From an uncultured Pelagibacteraceae bacterium (lineage in GTDB: Bacteria > Pseudomonadota > Alphaproteobacteria > Pelagibacterales > Pelagibacteraceae), in NCBI GenBank assembly GCA_902599625.1, contig CACKGF010000003.1, forward strand, positions 62,001-126,000: DNA of 64,000 bases. Direction: 5' to 3'. The notes beneath the pieces were generated by a model. The model was not told where the DNA came from and searched no databases. It saw only the letters and a list, made by a program, of their open reading frames with translations. Of this stretch, positions 8,279-18,780 are shown in pieces; position 1 is the first letter of the stretch, and each line of letters opens with the position of its first letter. Both the position numbers and the translations under genes were made by a program.

Positions 8279-9208
8279 ATGCAAAATTATAGAGAGTGTT
8301 TCGAAAAGGTGAGAAAAGATTGTGTAAAATATATACAGTCACAAGAAACAAAAAAAGAGAAGTTTAAAAACAAAGATCAAATGATAAAATCCCACATAAT
8401 TCCTTTATGTTTTTGGATTAATAAAAAAAGGAAAGATAAAAAAACTTTGCTCGTTGGTCTTGCAGGAGGCCAGGGGACTGGAAAAACAACAATTTCAACT
8501 TTATTAAGATTAGTACTAGTCAAATATTTTAAATTACAGGTTTTCAAAATTTCTATAGATGATTTTTATAAAACTAGAAAAGAAAGAATTTTATTATCAA
8601 AAAAAAAACATCCTTTATTGCTTACAAGAGGTGTTCCAGGTACGCACGATATACAATTAATGATTAACCTTTTAAAGAAAGTCAAAAAAAGTTCATTTAG
8701 ATCAATTAACGTTCCAAAATTTGATAAGTCAATTGATGATAGGTGTAAAAAAAATAGTTGGTTTAAATTAAAAAAGAAACCAGATATTTTAATTTTGGAA
8801 GGTTGGTGTGTTGGTGCTAAACCTGAAAATAAAAAATCTTTAAATAGACCGATAAATGTTTTAGAAAAAAATGCAGACAAAAAAAAAATTTGGAGAAGTT
8901 ATGTCAATAATCAACTTAAATCGAAATATTCAAAACTCTTTGATCAGCTGGATAGTCTGTTATATTTAAAAGCCAAAAATTTTAAATTGTTAAAAAGATG
9001 GAGATTGAAACAAGAAAAAAAACTGAAAATGAAAAGTGGAACAAAAAAAAACTCTAAGATAATGAATGAGAAAGAAGTCGAAACTTTTATGATGACTTAT
9101 CAAAGAATAACTCAAAATATGTTTAAGAATGCCCCAAAATATTCTTCAGCGGTTATTGATCTTAATGAAAACCATCAAATTAAAAAGGTAAAATTTAAAC
9201 ATGCTTAA
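8279..9208 (+). CDS. Glycerate-kinase-like P-loop kinase (GLYK/Tda10 type)
   Basis: P-loop kinase of the family that includes plant-type D-glycerate 3-kinase and yeast Tda10. The Walker A motif GGQGTGKT is at 63-70; SIDDFYKTR and the family signature RGVPGTHD follow, then LEGWCVG, which probably helps form the active site. The C-terminal part is lysine-rich and helical. At 309 aa it is normal length. If it is a D-glycerate 3-kinase (EC 2.7.1.31) it would feed glycerate into lower glycolysis, useful for glycolate/glyoxylate use, but substrate assignments in this family are uncertain. The end overlaps the TolC-like gene by 8 nt. Confidence 0.72.
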   Translation: MQNYRECFEKVRKDCVKYIQSQETKKEKFKNKDQMIKSHIIPLCFWINKKRKDKKTLLVGLAGGQGTGKTTISTLLRLVLVKYFKLQVFKISIDDFYKTRKERILLSKKKHPLLLTRGVPGTHDIQLMINLLKKVKKSSFRSINVPKFDKSIDDRCKKNSWFKLKKKPDILILEGWCVGAKPENKKSLNRPINVLEKNADKKKIWRSYVNNQLKSKYSKLFDQLDSLLYLKAKNFKLLKRWRLKQEKKLKMKSGTKKNSKIMNEKEVETFMMTYQRITQNMFKNAPKYSSAVIDLNENHQIKKVKFKHA

Positions 9209-10505
9209 TTCTTTAAGAATAATATTTTTCATTTTATTTTTTTCGATACAAAATTTGTATGCAGCAGATTTTTATAAAGCATTGCAAGATGCTTATTTAA
9301 GCAATCCAGAATTGAATGCAGAAAGAAAAAATATTTCAGTCTCTGAGGAGGATTTAAAAATTTCAAAAAGCGAGTTCTTGCCGTCTATTACAATAACTGG
9401 AACTAAAAGTGAAGCAACCACCAAAAAATTAACAGATCGTGATGGAACTAGTGCTGATATTACTGATGTAGATACCGAAACACAAACTGTTACGATAGAA
9501 CAAAAAGTTTTTCAGGGTTTAGGTGGAAAGGCAGATCTTGAAAAAAGTAAAATCGGAATTAATTTAGCAAAAGCAAAATTATTAAAGAAAGAACAAGAAG
9601 TTATATTAAGTGCTGCTGAAGCATTCACAGGAGTTATCTTAGCAAATAAAAAATTTAAGATAAATAAAGAAAATTTAGATCTATTAGAAAGACAAGTCGA
9701 AACTGATCAAAATAGACTTGAAAGCGGAATAATTACTTTAGCAGACTTAGCTCAATCCGAGTCATCATTGGCTGGAGCACAAGCACAATTTATTAACTCT
9801 CAAAATGATTTAGTTACCGCTAAACTTCTTTATGAAAAAATTATAGGCCCACTTAATGATATTGAAAGTTTAAGTGAAGATGTAAATATAGAATTTGATA
9901 TTCCAACATCCCTTCAAAATGCAATTCAAATTTCAAAAGGGAACAATCCAGATCTTACAATTGCTAAACTAGAGTATGATCAATCCGAAAAGGATGTTAA
10001 AATTGCTCTTTCTGAATTTTCACCTTCAGCAACAATCTCAGCTAAGTCTTCAAAGTCAGACGATTTTAGTTCATCGTATGATGAAAGAGAACAAGAGACA
10101 GTAAGTGCTGAAATTTCATGGCCAATATTTCAAGGAGGAAAAAATTCAGCTTCTCTTGAAAGGAGCAAGAATTTACAAAATCGAAAACAATTACTTTTAG
10201 ATAATGCTGTTAGAACTAATGAAACAAACGTTGCTAGTGCCTGGTCTAAGTTTCAATCTTCAGATAGTTTATTATCTTCAGTTCGTGCGCAGGTGAAAGC
10301 TGCAGAAATTGCTCACGAGGGTATAACTGTTGAATATGAAACTGGACTTGGAAGAACCACTCTTGATGTTATTCAATCAAATACAATTCTTTTAACAGCC
10401 AGAATCAATCTAGCTAATTCAGAAAGAAACCTCCTATTGTCACAGCTAGAGCTGTTAAAATCAGTAGGCCTTTTGAACGCCAAATACCTCAAGATTATTA
10501 AGTAA
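9201..10505 (+). CDS. TolC-family outer-membrane efflux/secretion channel
   Basis: Outer-membrane trimeric channel subunit. A signal peptide (about 1-21, ending LYAA) is followed by two repeats of the outer-membrane efflux domain with long heptad-rich helices; the LxxAxxxNPxL start of the TolC fold is seen in ALQDAYLSNPELNAER. 434 aa matches TolC. No inner-membrane ABC or RND partner is adjacent, so like E. coli TolC it may serve several pumps. Eight-nt overlap with the upstream kinase gene. Divided from recA by about 100 bases holding the recA promoter. Confidence 0.88.
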   Translation: MLNSLRIIFFILFFSIQNLYAADFYKALQDAYLSNPELNAERKNISVSEEDLKISKSEFLPSITITGTKSEATTKKLTDRDGTSADITDVDTETQTVTIEQKVFQGLGGKADLEKSKIGINLAKAKLLKKEQEVILSAAEAFTGVILANKKFKINKENLDLLERQVETDQNRLESGIITLADLAQSESSLAGAQAQFINSQNDLVTAKLLYEKIIGPLNDIESLSEDVNIEFDIPTSLQNAIQISKGNNPDLTIAKLEYDQSEKDVKIALSEFSPSATISAKSSKSDDFSSSYDEREQETVSAEISWPIFQGGKNSASLERSKNLQNRKQLLLDNAVRTNETNVASAWSKFQSSDSLLSSVRAQVKAAEIAHEGITVEYETGLGRTTLDVIQSNTILLTARINLANSERNLLLSQLELLKSVGLLNAKYLKIIK

Positions 10506-10527
10506 TTTAGAGCCTTTTATTTAATCC

Positions 10528-10555
10528 TTGCCAATGAGAACAAAATGTGTACATT
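10528..10555 (+). promoter_or_regulatory. Candidate recA promoter
   Basis: TTGCCA (10528-10533), 16-base spacer, TACATT (10550-10555). The LexA-like element at 10538-10552 fills the spacer and touches the -10, the classic SOS arrangement. Confidence 0.45.
10538..10552 (+). promoter_or_regulatory. LexA-like SOS box of recA (one mismatch)
   Basis: GAACAAAATGTGTAC matches GAAC-N7-GAAC with one substitution (GTAC) and matches the umuD box at 12 of 15 positions, including the first nine. About 50 bases before the recA start. Confidence 0.6.
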
Positions 10556-10602
10556 TAAAAGCATGATTCGTATGTTAACAATTAATAAAAAAGAGGCATC
10601 AA

Positions 10603-11727
10603 ATGACAAAAAATAACTTAAAAGTGGTTAAAACCGCAAAAGATAAAGATTTGGAAAATAAGGAAAAAAATAAAGCTTTAGACGCAGCTATCAGTCAAAT
10701 TACTGATAACTTTGGAAAAGGTTCTGTAATGAAGCTTGGCCAAAGAAAAGCTATGGATATAGAGTCTATTTCTACAGGCTCTCTAAGCTTAGATTTAGCT
10801 TTAGGTATTGGTGGATTGCCAAAAGGAAGAATTGTAGAAATTTATGGTCCAGAGTCTTCTGGAAAAACAACACTTGCACTTCAAGTAGTCGCCGAGGCTC
10901 AAAAATCTGGTGGGATATGTGCATTCGTTGATGCAGAGCACGCTTTAGATCCAGTATATGCAAAAAAATTAGGTGTAAATACAGAGGAATTATTAATTTC
11001 CCAACCTGATGCTGGTGAGCAAGCACTCGAGATAGCAGATACACTTGTTAAGTCAGGTTCTATTTCTGTAATAGTTATTGACTCAGTTGCAGCATTAACA
11101 CCAAGAGCTGAAATTGAAGGGGACATGGGTGATCATCACGTAGGTCTTCAATCAAGATTAATGAGTCAGGCATTGAGAAAATTAACTAGCTCAATATCAA
11201 ACACAAACACAATGATGATTTTCATTAACCAAATCAGAATGAAAATAGGTGTTATGTTTGGAAGTCCTGAAACTACGTCAGGTGGAAATGCATTAAAATT
11301 CTACTCATCTGTAAGAATGGACATTAGAAGAATTGGTGCGATAAAAGATAAAGATGCAATCATTGGTAATTCTACAAGAGTTAAAGTTGTTAAAAACAAA
11401 GTATCTCCACCATTTAAAGTAGTTGAGTTTGATCTAATGTATGGAAAAGGAATTAGTAAAGTAGGTGAATTAATTGATCTTGGTGCAAAAGCAGAGATTG
11501 TTGAAAAATCTGGTGCTTGGTATGCATATAAAGGTGAGAAAATTGGTCAAGGAAGAGAAAATGCCAAAATCTACTTAGAACAAAATCCAAAAGTTGCCGC
11601 TGAAATAGAGATGGCAATTAGAGAAAAAGCAGGTGTGATTACTAAAAAAATTGAAGGTAACCCACTTGATCAGGAGAAAATAGAAGCGAGCCAAAAAGAA
11701 GAGACTCCTCCTGCAAAAAAGAATTAG
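10603..11727 (+). CDS. recA: RecA recombinase
   Basis: ATP-dependent strand-exchange protein and co-protease for LexA and UmuD. Walker [10 protein letters not shown] is at 82-90; the FVDAEHALD segment, the Walker B region [10 protein letters not shown] and the L2 region [19 protein letters not shown] are intact. The N-terminus has about 25 extra charged residues and the C-terminus is the usual acidic/lysine-rich tail. At 374 aa it is slightly longer than E. coli RecA. AGAGG lies about 10 bases before the ATG. Followed by a strong terminator, so monocistronic. Confidence 0.99.
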   Translation: MTKNNLKVVKTAKDKDLENKEKNKALDAAISQITDNFGKGSVMKLGQRKAMDIESISTGSLSLDLALGIGGLPKGRIVEIYGPESSGKTTLALQVVAEAQKSGGICAFVDAEHALDPVYAKKLGVNTEELLISQPDAGEQALEIADTLVKSGSISVIVIDSVAALTPRAEIEGDMGDHHVGLQSRLMSQALRKLTSSISNTNTMMIFINQIRMKIGVMFGSPETTSGGNALKFYSSVRMDIRRIGAIKDKDAIIGNSTRVKVVKNKVSPPFKVVEFDLMYGKGISKVGELIDLGAKAEIVEKSGAWYAYKGEKIGQGRENAKIYLEQNPKVAAEIEMAIREKAGVITKKIEGNPLDQEKIEASQKEETPPAKKN

Positions 11728-11750
11728 CTAAATAGTCATTATTAGTTAAG

Positions 11751-11777
11751 AAAAGGCGCTGTAACAGGCGCCTTTTT
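11751..11777 (+). terminator. Rho-independent terminator of recA
   Basis: Perfect 9-bp stem AAAAGGCGC / GCGCCTTTT (11751-11759 and 11768-11776) with an 8-base loop, ending in a T run. Confidence 0.9.
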
Positions 11778-11824
11778 CCCCTTAAGATTATAGACATCAT
11801 TTAAAAAAGCTGTATTTTAAAAAT

Positions 11825-14491
11825 ATGGCTCAAAAAACCTTAAATGAAATAAGAAATACTTTTCTCAAATATTTTGAGAAAAATGATCATAAAATAGTTG
11901 AGTCTAGCAATCTTGTTCCTAACAATGATCCAACATTAATGTTTGCAAATTCTGGAATGGTTCAATTCAAAAATGTTTTTACAGGGTTAGAGAAAAGAGA
12001 TTATAAAAGAGCCACTACTTCACAAAAATGTGTTAGAGCAGGCGGAAAACATAATGATTTAGAAAATGTTGGATATACCCCAAGACACCACACCTTTTTT
12101 GAAATGCTTGGAAACTTTTCGTTTGGGGATTATTTTAAAGAAAGAGCAATAGAGCTTGCATGGAATTTAATAACTAAAGATTTTGGATTAGATAAAAATA
12201 GACTTTATTTCACAGTTTTTAATGAAGATGAAGAAGCATTTAAACTTTGGAAAAAAATATCAGGCTTAAATGAAAATAAAATAATTAAAATTTCCACCTC
12301 AGATAACTTTTGGTCAATGGGTGAAACAGGTCCATGTGGCCCTTGTTCTGAAATTTTTTATGATCACGGGGATCATTTAAAAGGTGGGCTACCCGGAAGC
12401 AAAGACCAAGATGGTGACAGATATATTGAGATTTGGAACTTAGTTTTCATGCAATATGAACAGATTTCAAAAGATAAAAGAATAGATTTACCCAAACCTT
12501 CAGTAGATACAGGTATGGGTCTTGAGAGAATGGCAGCACTTCTTCAAGGTACACATGACAATTATAAAACAGATCATTTCTTAAAATTAATAAATTCAAT
12601 TTCAGAAACTGTAAAAGTTAAACCAAACGAAAATAATTTATCAAGTTTTAGAGTAATAGCTGATCACTTAAGGGCAAGTTCGTTTCTACTTGCTGAAGGT
12701 GTGTTACCATCTAATGAAGGAAGAGGCTATGTACTTAGAAGAATTATGAGAAGAGGAATGAGACACTCACATTTACTTGGATCTAAAGAACCAATTTTTT
12801 ACAATATTTTTAAAACTCTTTTAGATGAAATGTCTAAAAATTATCCAGAATTAAAAAGAGCAGAGTCGCTTATTAAAGAAACCTTGAAAATGGAGGAAGA
12901 AAAATTTTTGGTTTTATTAGAAAGAGGTATGAAAATTTTAGACGATGAAATCTCAAAAATAGACAAGGTTCTCCCAGGTGAAGTTGCATTTAAACTTTAT
13001 GATACTTATGGATTTCCGTTAGATTTAACTGAAGATATTCTTAAGAACAAATCTCTTCAAGTAGATAACAATAAATTTGATGAGATGATGAAAAAAAGTA
13101 GGGAACTAGCAAAAAAGAATTGGAAAGGTTCAGGGGATAGTTCAGTCAGTGAAATTTGGTTTAATCTAAAAGAGAAAATTGGTCCCACTGAATTTTTAGG
13201 TTATGAGACTAATCAGGCTGAAGGAAGTGTTACTGCAATAATTAAAGATGATAAAGAAATTCAACAACTTAAAGAAGGTGAAGAAGGACAAATTATTTTA
13301 AATCAAACTCCTTTTTATGGGGAGTCAGGTGGTCAGGTTGGTGACAAAGGTACAATAACTTCAGGTGAAAATGAATTTGAGGTAACCGATGTTCAAAAAA
13401 AAATTGGAAACTTATTTGTTCACTTTGGTAAAGTTTCAAAAGGAACAATTAAACTTAAAGATAATGTTGAATTAAAAATAAACACAGAAAGACGTCAAAA
13501 TATTAGAGCCTATCACTCAGCAACACATTTATTACATGAATCTCTTAGAAGAACTTTAGGAACACATGTAATGCAAAAAGGATCATTAGTTGCACCGGAT
13601 AGATTAAGATTTGATTTTAGTCATATGAAACCAATTACAGACGAAGAAATGAAAAAAATCGATGAAAATGTAAACAAGTTTGTAAACTCAAAAACGGAAG
13701 TTGTTACACGACTAATGACTCCTGAAGAGGGAATTGAACAAGGGGCAATGGCTTTATTCGGAGAAAAATATGGAGATGAGGTTAGAGTTGTGTTTATGGG
13801 TGAAGAAGGTAACAAATATTTTTCAACAGAACTTTGTGGTGGAACACATGTAAAAAACACAGGTGATGTTGGTAAATTCAAAGTAGTCAGTCAGTCATCA
13901 ATAGCTGCGGGTGTTAGACGGGTTGAAGCATTAAGAGATAAACAACTTGAAGAATATCTAAAGTCAAAAGATAAGATGTCTAGTTTGTCTTCTCAAAAAA
14001 ATGAAGAAACTATCAAATCGTTATCAAGTGAAATCACCAAGCTTGGAGGAAAACCAATTAAAAAATCAGATGACCTTAAGATTACAATTAAGGAGCTGAC
14101 AAAACAATTAGAAGAAATAACGGTAAAGAGTATTTTATCAGATAAGAAAAAGAATACTATAAAAGACCAAAATATTAAAAAGATAAATATAAGATTTCAA
14201 AAAGTAGATGACTTACCTTTTAAAGAATTAAGAAGACTTGTTGATCAAGCTAAAAAAGACATCAAAGAGGGAATTGTAGTTATATATGCAATTAAAGATG
14301 AGAAAATAGGTTTAGCAGTTGGAGTTACAGATGCTTTAACTAAAAAGTACGATGCAATAAAATTTGTAAAATCTGGTTCAGAAATTCTTGGTGGAAAAGG
14401 TGGTGGAGGTAGATCTGATTTTGCCCAAGCTGGTGGAGTTCATTCAAACAAAATAGAAGAGAGTTTTGAAAAGATTAAAAGTTTAATTTAA
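11825..14491 (+). CDS. alaS: Alanyl-tRNA synthetase
   Basis: Charges tRNA-Ala. The N-terminal class II catalytic core has motif 1 around [13 protein letters not shown] and [19 protein letters not shown]; the motif 2/3 region includes GMGLERMA. The editing domain has HSATHLL and CGGTHV, which supply the zinc-binding H, H, C and H residues. A C-terminal C-Ala domain with a glycine-rich [16 protein letters not shown] segment ends the protein. 888 aa is full length. The last 9 nt overlap the convergent icd gene, with no terminator between them. Confidence 0.99.
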   Translation: MAQKTLNEIRNTFLKYFEKNDHKIVESSNLVPNNDPTLMFANSGMVQFKNVFTGLEKRDYKRATTSQKCVRAGGKHNDLENVGYTPRHHTFFEMLGNFSFGDYFKERAIELAWNLITKDFGLDKNRLYFTVFNEDEEAFKLWKKISGLNENKIIKISTSDNFWSMGETGPCGPCSEIFYDHGDHLKGGLPGSKDQDGDRYIEIWNLVFMQYEQISKDKRIDLPKPSVDTGMGLERMAALLQGTHDNYKTDHFLKLINSISETVKVKPNENNLSSFRVIADHLRASSFLLAEGVLPSNEGRGYVLRRIMRRGMRHSHLLGSKEPIFYNIFKTLLDEMSKNYPELKRAESLIKETLKMEEEKFLVLLERGMKILDDEISKIDKVLPGEVAFKLYDTYGFPLDLTEDILKNKSLQVDNNKFDEMMKKSRELAKKNWKGSGDSSVSEIWFNLKEKIGPTEFLGYETNQAEGSVTAIIKDDKEIQQLKEGEEGQIILNQTPFYGESGGQVGDKGTITSGENEFEVTDVQKKIGNLFVHFGKVSKGTIKLKDNVELKINTERRQNIRAYHSATHLLHESLRRTLGTHVMQKGSLVAPDRLRFDFSHMKPITDEEMKKIDENVNKFVNSKTEVVTRLMTPEEGIEQGAMALFGEKYGDEVRVVFMGEEGNKYFSTELCGGTHVKNTGDVGKFKVVSQSSIAAGVRRVEALRDKQLEEYLKSKDKMSSLSSQKNEETIKSLSSEITKLGGKPIKKSDDLKITIKELTKQLEEITVKSILSDKKKNTIKDQNIKKINIRFQKVDDLPFKELRRLVDQAKKDIKEGIVVIYAIKDEKIGLAVGVTDALTKKYDAIKFVKSGSEILGGKGGGGRSDFAQAGGVHSNKIEESFEKIKSLI

Positions 14492-15697
14492 TTTCTTTTT
14501 TAAATTACCATCGATTGCGTCAAGAAATTGATTAGTAGTTAGGTATTTTTGATTTGAATCAATTAAAATTGCCAAGTCTTTAGTCATTGATCCAGTTTCA
14601 ACACAATCAATACAAACCTTTTCTAACGTATTTGCAAATTTTATCAGCTCATCATTTGCATCTAATTTTCCTCTATGAGCAAGTCCTCTAGTCCAAGCAA
14701 AAATTGATGCTATAGGATTTGTTGAAGTTTCTTTTCCTTGTTGATGCATTCGATAATGTCTTGTAACAGTTCCATGAGCAGCCTCTGCCTCCATTGTTCT
14801 CCCATCTGGTGCGAGTAAGACACTTGTCATTAGTCCAAGGGAACCATATCCTTGAGCAACAGTATCTGACTGAACGTCACCATCATAGTTTTTACAAGCC
14901 CAAATATATTTACCGCTCCACTTCATTGCACAAGCAACCATGTCGTCTATAAGCCTATGTTCATAAGTTAAATTATTCTTTTCAAATGATGATTTAAATT
15001 CTTTTTCAAAAACACCTTGAAATATATCTTTAAATCTTCCATCGTAAGTTTTTAAAATAGTGTTTTTTGTTGATAGGTAAACTGGCCACTTTTTAATCAA
15101 TCCATAGTTAAAACAAGATCGAGCAAAATCTTCAATTGATTTATCCAAATTGTACATTGATAAAGCCACCCCTGATCCAGGGAAATTAAATACCTCGTAA
15201 TTTTTAGTATCTTTACCGTCTTCAGAAGTCCATTTAATTTCAAGTTTTCCTTTACCAGGAACTTTAAAATCGGTTGCTCTATATTGGTCACCAAATGCAT
15301 GTCTTCCAATAATCACAGGATCAGTCCATGATGGTACCAATCTTGGAACATTTTTACAAATAATGGGCTCTCTAAATACAGTTCCTCCAATGATATTTCT
15401 AATTGTACCGTTTGGAGATCTCCACATCTTTTTTAAATTAAATTCTTTTACTCGTGCTTCGTCTGGAGTAATTGTTGCACACTTAATACCTACACCATTC
15501 TTTTTAATTGCATTCGCACAATCAATGGTTATTTGATCTGAAGTATCATCCCTGCTTTTCATACCAAGATCGTAATATTCAATACCCAAATCAAGATACG
15601 GTAATATCAGTTTATTCTTAATAAACTGCCAGATTACTCTTGTCATTTCATCGCCATCCAACTCGACGATTGGGTTTTTGACCTTAATTTTGCTCAT
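14483..15697 (-). CDS. icd: NADP-dependent isocitrate dehydrogenase, eukaryotic-like type
   Basis: TCA-cycle enzyme converting isocitrate to 2-oxoglutarate with NADPH formation (EC 1.1.1.42). Segments of the dimeric IDH1-like subfamily are present: the N-terminal [13 protein letters not shown], the substrate loop [20 protein letters not shown], and the metal-binding [17 protein letters not shown] and [12 protein letters not shown] regions. 404 aa. This subfamily is the usual one in alphaproteobacteria, not the E. coli Icd type. Divergent from psd; tail-to-tail overlap with alaS. Confidence 0.97.
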   Translation of the reverse strand: MSKIKVKNPIVELDGDEMTRVIWQFIKNKLILPYLDLGIEYYDLGMKSRDDTSDQITIDCANAIKKNGVGIKCATITPDEARVKEFNLKKMWRSPNGTIRNIIGGTVFREPIICKNVPRLVPSWTDPVIIGRHAFGDQYRATDFKVPGKGKLEIKWTSEDGKDTKNYEVFNFPGSGVALSMYNLDKSIEDFARSCFNYGLIKKWPVYLSTKNTILKTYDGRFKDIFQGVFEKEFKSSFEKNNLTYEHRLIDDMVACAMKWSGKYIWACKNYDGDVQSDTVAQGYGSLGLMTSVLLAPDGRTMEAEAAHGTVTRHYRMHQQGKETSTNPIASIFAWTRGLAHRGKLDANDELIKFANTLEKVCIDCVETGSMTKDLAILIDSNQKYLTTNQFLDAIDGNLKKKLN

Positions 15698-15773
15698 ATT
15701 TATGTATAAATCTTAGTAATTGAATTTCTGCTTTTTATATACATATTAATCAGAAATTATCAAATAAAGGATT

Positions 15774-16421
15774 ATGATAGATAAAGTTTTTCCAAAAATA
15801 CATAACGAAGGTTATAAGTTTTTAGTAATCTTTGGACTTGGAACACTGGTTTTATATTTAATAAGTGGTTTCTTGGGTTTAATAGGTGTTGTTCTTACAA
15901 TATGGGTTTATTATTTTTTTAGAGATCCAGACAGATTCCCAATAAATGATGAAAATTATCTTGTAAGTCCGGCTGATGGATTAGTGATAAAAGTAGAGGA
16001 GGTTAATGGGCCTTCAGAACTTTCGTTAGAGAATAAAAAATTTACTAAAGTAAGTGTGTTCATGAATGTTTTTGATTGCCATGTAAACAGAATTCCATGT
16101 ACTGGCGAAATTGAGGAAATTTTATATAAACCTGGAAAATTTTTAAATGCATCTCTAGATAAAGCTAGTGAAGACAATGAGAGAAATTATTATAAAATTA
16201 AAAATAGTAATGGTGACCAAGTTGTAGTTGTTCAGATAGCTGGTTTGATTGCAAGGCGTATTGTTACTGAGACAAATAAAGGGGAAAAACTAAATCAAGG
16301 TGATCGAATAGGAATGATCAGATTTGGTAGTAGGGCAGACATATACTTTGAAAATTACAAACCTTTAGTAAAAGTAAATCAAAGAGCAGTAGCTGGCGAG
16401 ACATTAATTGCGAAAAAATAA
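15774..16421 (+). CDS. psd: Phosphatidylserine decarboxylase, short type
   Basis: Makes phosphatidylethanolamine from phosphatidylserine. A hydrophobic N-terminal hairpin (about 17-45) is followed by FFRDPDR, the SPADG segment with catalytic Asp, the FMNVFDCHVNR motif with catalytic His, and the C-terminal self-processing site in RFGSRADIYF, where cleavage at Gly-Ser would generate the pyruvoyl group. 215 aa is the length of the short archaeal/alphaproteobacterial type. Followed one base later by pssA, the preceding enzyme of the pathway, so the two form an operon. Confidence 0.96.
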   Translation: MIDKVFPKIHNEGYKFLVIFGLGTLVLYLISGFLGLIGVVLTIWVYYFFRDPDRFPINDENYLVSPADGLVIKVEEVNGPSELSLENKKFTKVSVFMNVFDCHVNRIPCTGEIEEILYKPGKFLNASLDKASEDNERNYYKIKNSNGDQVVVVQIAGLIARRIVTETNKGEKLNQGDRIGMIRFGSRADIYFENYKPLVKVNQRAVAGETLIAKK

Positions 16422-16422
16422 G

Positions 16423-17220
16423 ATGGAACAACAAAATAAAAATTTCAAATTAGTTGCTAACAAGAAAACAAGATCAATATTACCTAATATGTTTACACTA
16501 GTAGGTGTATGTATAGGTTTAACGTCTATTAAATTTGCTTTTGACGGCAGGTTTGGTTTTGCAGTTCTAGCAATATTAGTTGCTGGGATTATAGATGGTC
16601 TTGATGGGAGAATTGCACGACTTATCAAAGGAACATCAGAAGTTGGTAAAGAACTTGACTCTTTAACAGATGTTATAAGTTTTGGGGTTGCTCCGGCTTT
16701 TATAATGTATTTTTGGTCATTAAATAATCTTGGTAGAGTTGGGTGGTTAGTTTGTTTGATTTATGTAATTTGTGTTGCTTTGAGGTTAGCGAGATTTAAT
16801 GTTACCTCTAATACAAATGCAAAGTGGAAAGATAACTTTTTTGAGGGAGTGCCTTCACCAGCTGGGGGTATTTTAGTTTTATTTCCACTAATCTATAGTT
16901 ATAGTGAGCTGCAGTTTTTTTTAATTAAAAATGAATATCTAGTCCCTGGTTTTTTTATTTTAACTTCAATATTATTAATCAGTAAGATACCTACTTATTC
17001 CTTTAAAAAGATTGTAGTCCCAAGAAGATTAACAATTTTTTTATTATTTACATTAATTCTATTTTTTGGTTTGTTATTAATTTATACTTATAACGTTATA
17101 GTGTTATCAACGCTAATATATTTACTTCTTATACCAATTAGTTTTTTCCATTTTCGTAAACTGTCCAAAAAATTTAGTCATGTAAGTCAAGATGGTGAAG
17201 ATCAAGAAGATGTCCTTTAA
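16423..17220 (+). CDS. pssA: CDP-diacylglycerol--serine O-phosphatidyltransferase
   Basis: Integral-membrane enzyme making phosphatidylserine, the substrate of the adjacent Psd. The CDP-alcohol phosphotransferase signature D-G-x2-A-R-x8-G-x3-D-x3-D is complete at D61-G62, A65-R66, G75, D79 and D83. Several transmembrane helices follow and the tail is acidic. Start at the ATG one base after the psd stop; a TTG at 16408 would add five residues inside psd and is less likely. The TAA is directly followed by the ATG of the next gene. Confidence 0.95.
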   Translation: MEQQNKNFKLVANKKTRSILPNMFTLVGVCIGLTSIKFAFDGRFGFAVLAILVAGIIDGLDGRIARLIKGTSEVGKELDSLTDVISFGVAPAFIMYFWSLNNLGRVGWLVCLIYVICVALRLARFNVTSNTNAKWKDNFFEGVPSPAGGILVLFPLIYSYSELQFFLIKNEYLVPGFFILTSILLISKIPTYSFKKIVVPRRLTIFLLFTLILFFGLLLIYTYNVIVLSTLIYLLLIPISFFHFRKLSKKFSHVSQDGEDQEDVL

Positions 17221-18135
17221 ATGAAAACAAACGCTATAGTTTCATTAGCAGATGAAAAGTATTTTGATTTATTAATTGAATTAATTGACTCAATTAAAAA
17301 GAAACCTGAGAGCAAAGATATAGCAATTTGTATACTCGATGCAGGAATGAATAACAATCAAAGAGAACAATTAAAAAAAAAGGTTGATGAAGTTGCAAAA
17401 GCAGAGTGGGATATTGAAGTTTCAAATTTAAAAGTAATGGGAAAAGAATGGCTAAAAAGTCAAGTGTCTCGAGCATTTCTACCAAAATATTTTCCAAAAT
17501 ATGAAAAGTATCTTTGGATAGATTGTGATGCATGGGTCAACGATTGGAAGTGCGTAGATTTATATTTCAAAGCATGTGAAAAAGGAAAACTGGGAATAAC
17601 CCAAACAATGGGCCCAGGTTACAAAATAATGTCAAAAGTAAAATGGTTATTTGGAAAATTGGCAATTGTTAAAAGCCAAAATTTTAAACATGCTCTTTCA
17701 TCAAATATTGATATTTCAAAATCAAGAAAACTTGCTTTTGCACCCCATATTAACATTGGTGTATTTTCACTTCAAAAAAATTCACCATGTTGGGAGGTAT
17801 GGCAAAAAAATTTAAGACAAACTTTGAAAAGTGGAAAAATTTTTGGATCAGAAGGGTTAGCAATAAATCTAAGTGTTTATATAGATGAAGTAGATACAGA
17901 ATTTTTACCTTTAAATTGCAACTGGATAGCAAGCAATTTACTTCCAAAATACGATAGCACTCAAAAAACATTTGTAGAGCCCTACTTACCGAATAACAAA
18001 ATTGGCATTATGCATTTAGCTGCTGGAATTTGGAAAAATAATGTTGATATGAGATTAGATAAAAACATAAAGATTGATATTTATAATCTTCAAGATCAAA
18101 AAGAACTAAAAAGCTTAAGGTTTAACAATAGTTGA
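17221..18135 (+). CDS. GT8-like glycosyltransferase
   Basis: Probable retaining GT-A glycosyltransferase. The DxD-type metal motif is at D101-D103 (LWIDCDAW), a short N-terminal AIVSLADEKYF fits a nucleotide-sugar domain, NIGVFSL resembles the conserved GT8 region, and GIMHLAAG near the C-terminus supplies a late histidine. No membrane helix. 304 aa. It begins directly after the pssA stop and its TGA overlaps the TTG start of rlmE, so it travels with phospholipid and rRNA-modification genes, but this gives no clue to the acceptor, which may be a lipid or surface glycan. Confidence 0.65.
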   Translation: MKTNAIVSLADEKYFDLLIELIDSIKKKPESKDIAICILDAGMNNNQREQLKKKVDEVAKAEWDIEVSNLKVMGKEWLKSQVSRAFLPKYFPKYEKYLWIDCDAWVNDWKCVDLYFKACEKGKLGITQTMGPGYKIMSKVKWLFGKLAIVKSQNFKHALSSNIDISKSRKLAFAPHINIGVFSLQKNSPCWEVWQKNLRQTLKSGKIFGSEGLAINLSVYIDEVDTEFLPLNCNWIASNLLPKYDSTQKTFVEPYLPNNKIGIMHLAAGIWKNNVDMRLDKNIKIDIYNLQDQKELKSLRFNNS

Positions 18136-18743
18136 AAAAAAATAAGATATCTAAAAGTTGGGTTATAAGACAAAGAAAAGATAAATATGTTCGTCAATCA
18201 AAGTTGGAAGGTTATAGGTCGAGAGCAGTATATAAACTTAAAGAGTTAGACGAAAAATTTAAGATTATTAAAAATAATTTAAATATTTTAGATATAGGTT
18301 CTGCACCTGGAAGCTGGACACAATATCTATCTGAAAAATCAAAAGGCTCAAAAATAATGTCTATTGATCTTAGAGAAGTTGAGAAAATAAAAGATGTTTA
18401 TCATGTTGTCGGTGATTTTTTGGATAATAAAAACCAAAAAATAATTTCAGATTATTTTCCAAAAAAAATAGATCTTGTAGTCTCTGATATGGCAGTTAAT
18501 ACAACCGGAAATAAAAATTTAGATTCAATTCAAACGGGTGAACTTTCTTTAACGGCAATGGACTTTGCTATTGGTATGCTGCGACCAAAAGGAATTTTTC
18601 TATCGAAAATTTTTATGGGCTCAACATTTAATGAAATTGTTGAAAATGCAAAAAAAAACTTTAAAGAAAGCAAAATCTTTAAACCACCTTCAAGCAGAAA
18701 AGACTCGAAAGAAAGCTTCATCATCTGTAAAAATTTAAGATAG
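18132..18743 (+). CDS. rlmE: 23S rRNA (uridine-2'-O)-methyltransferase RlmE (FtsJ/RrmJ)
   Basis: SAM-dependent enzyme that methylates the A-loop uridine of 23S rRNA. The conserved order is SRAVYKLKELDEKF (first catalytic Lys), the SAM-binding LDIGSAPGSWTQYL, DLVVSDMA (catalytic Asp), FLSKIF (Lys) and a late Glu in SKESFI. 203 aa is normal. The start is a TTG at 18132 overlapping the previous stop (GTTGA); the next possible starts would cut the N-terminal conserved region. Confidence 0.93.
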   Translation: MKKNKISKSWVIRQRKDKYVRQSKLEGYRSRAVYKLKELDEKFKIIKNNLNILDIGSAPGSWTQYLSEKSKGSKIMSIDLREVEKIKDVYHVVGDFLDNKNQKIISDYFPKKIDLVVSDMAVNTTGNKNLDSIQTGELSLTAMDFAIGMLRPKGIFLSKIFMGSTFNEIVENAKKNFKESKIFKPPSSRKDSKESFIICKNLR

Positions 18744-18780
18744 TCACTTTAAAATTTTCAGGAATCGTATATAAACTATT

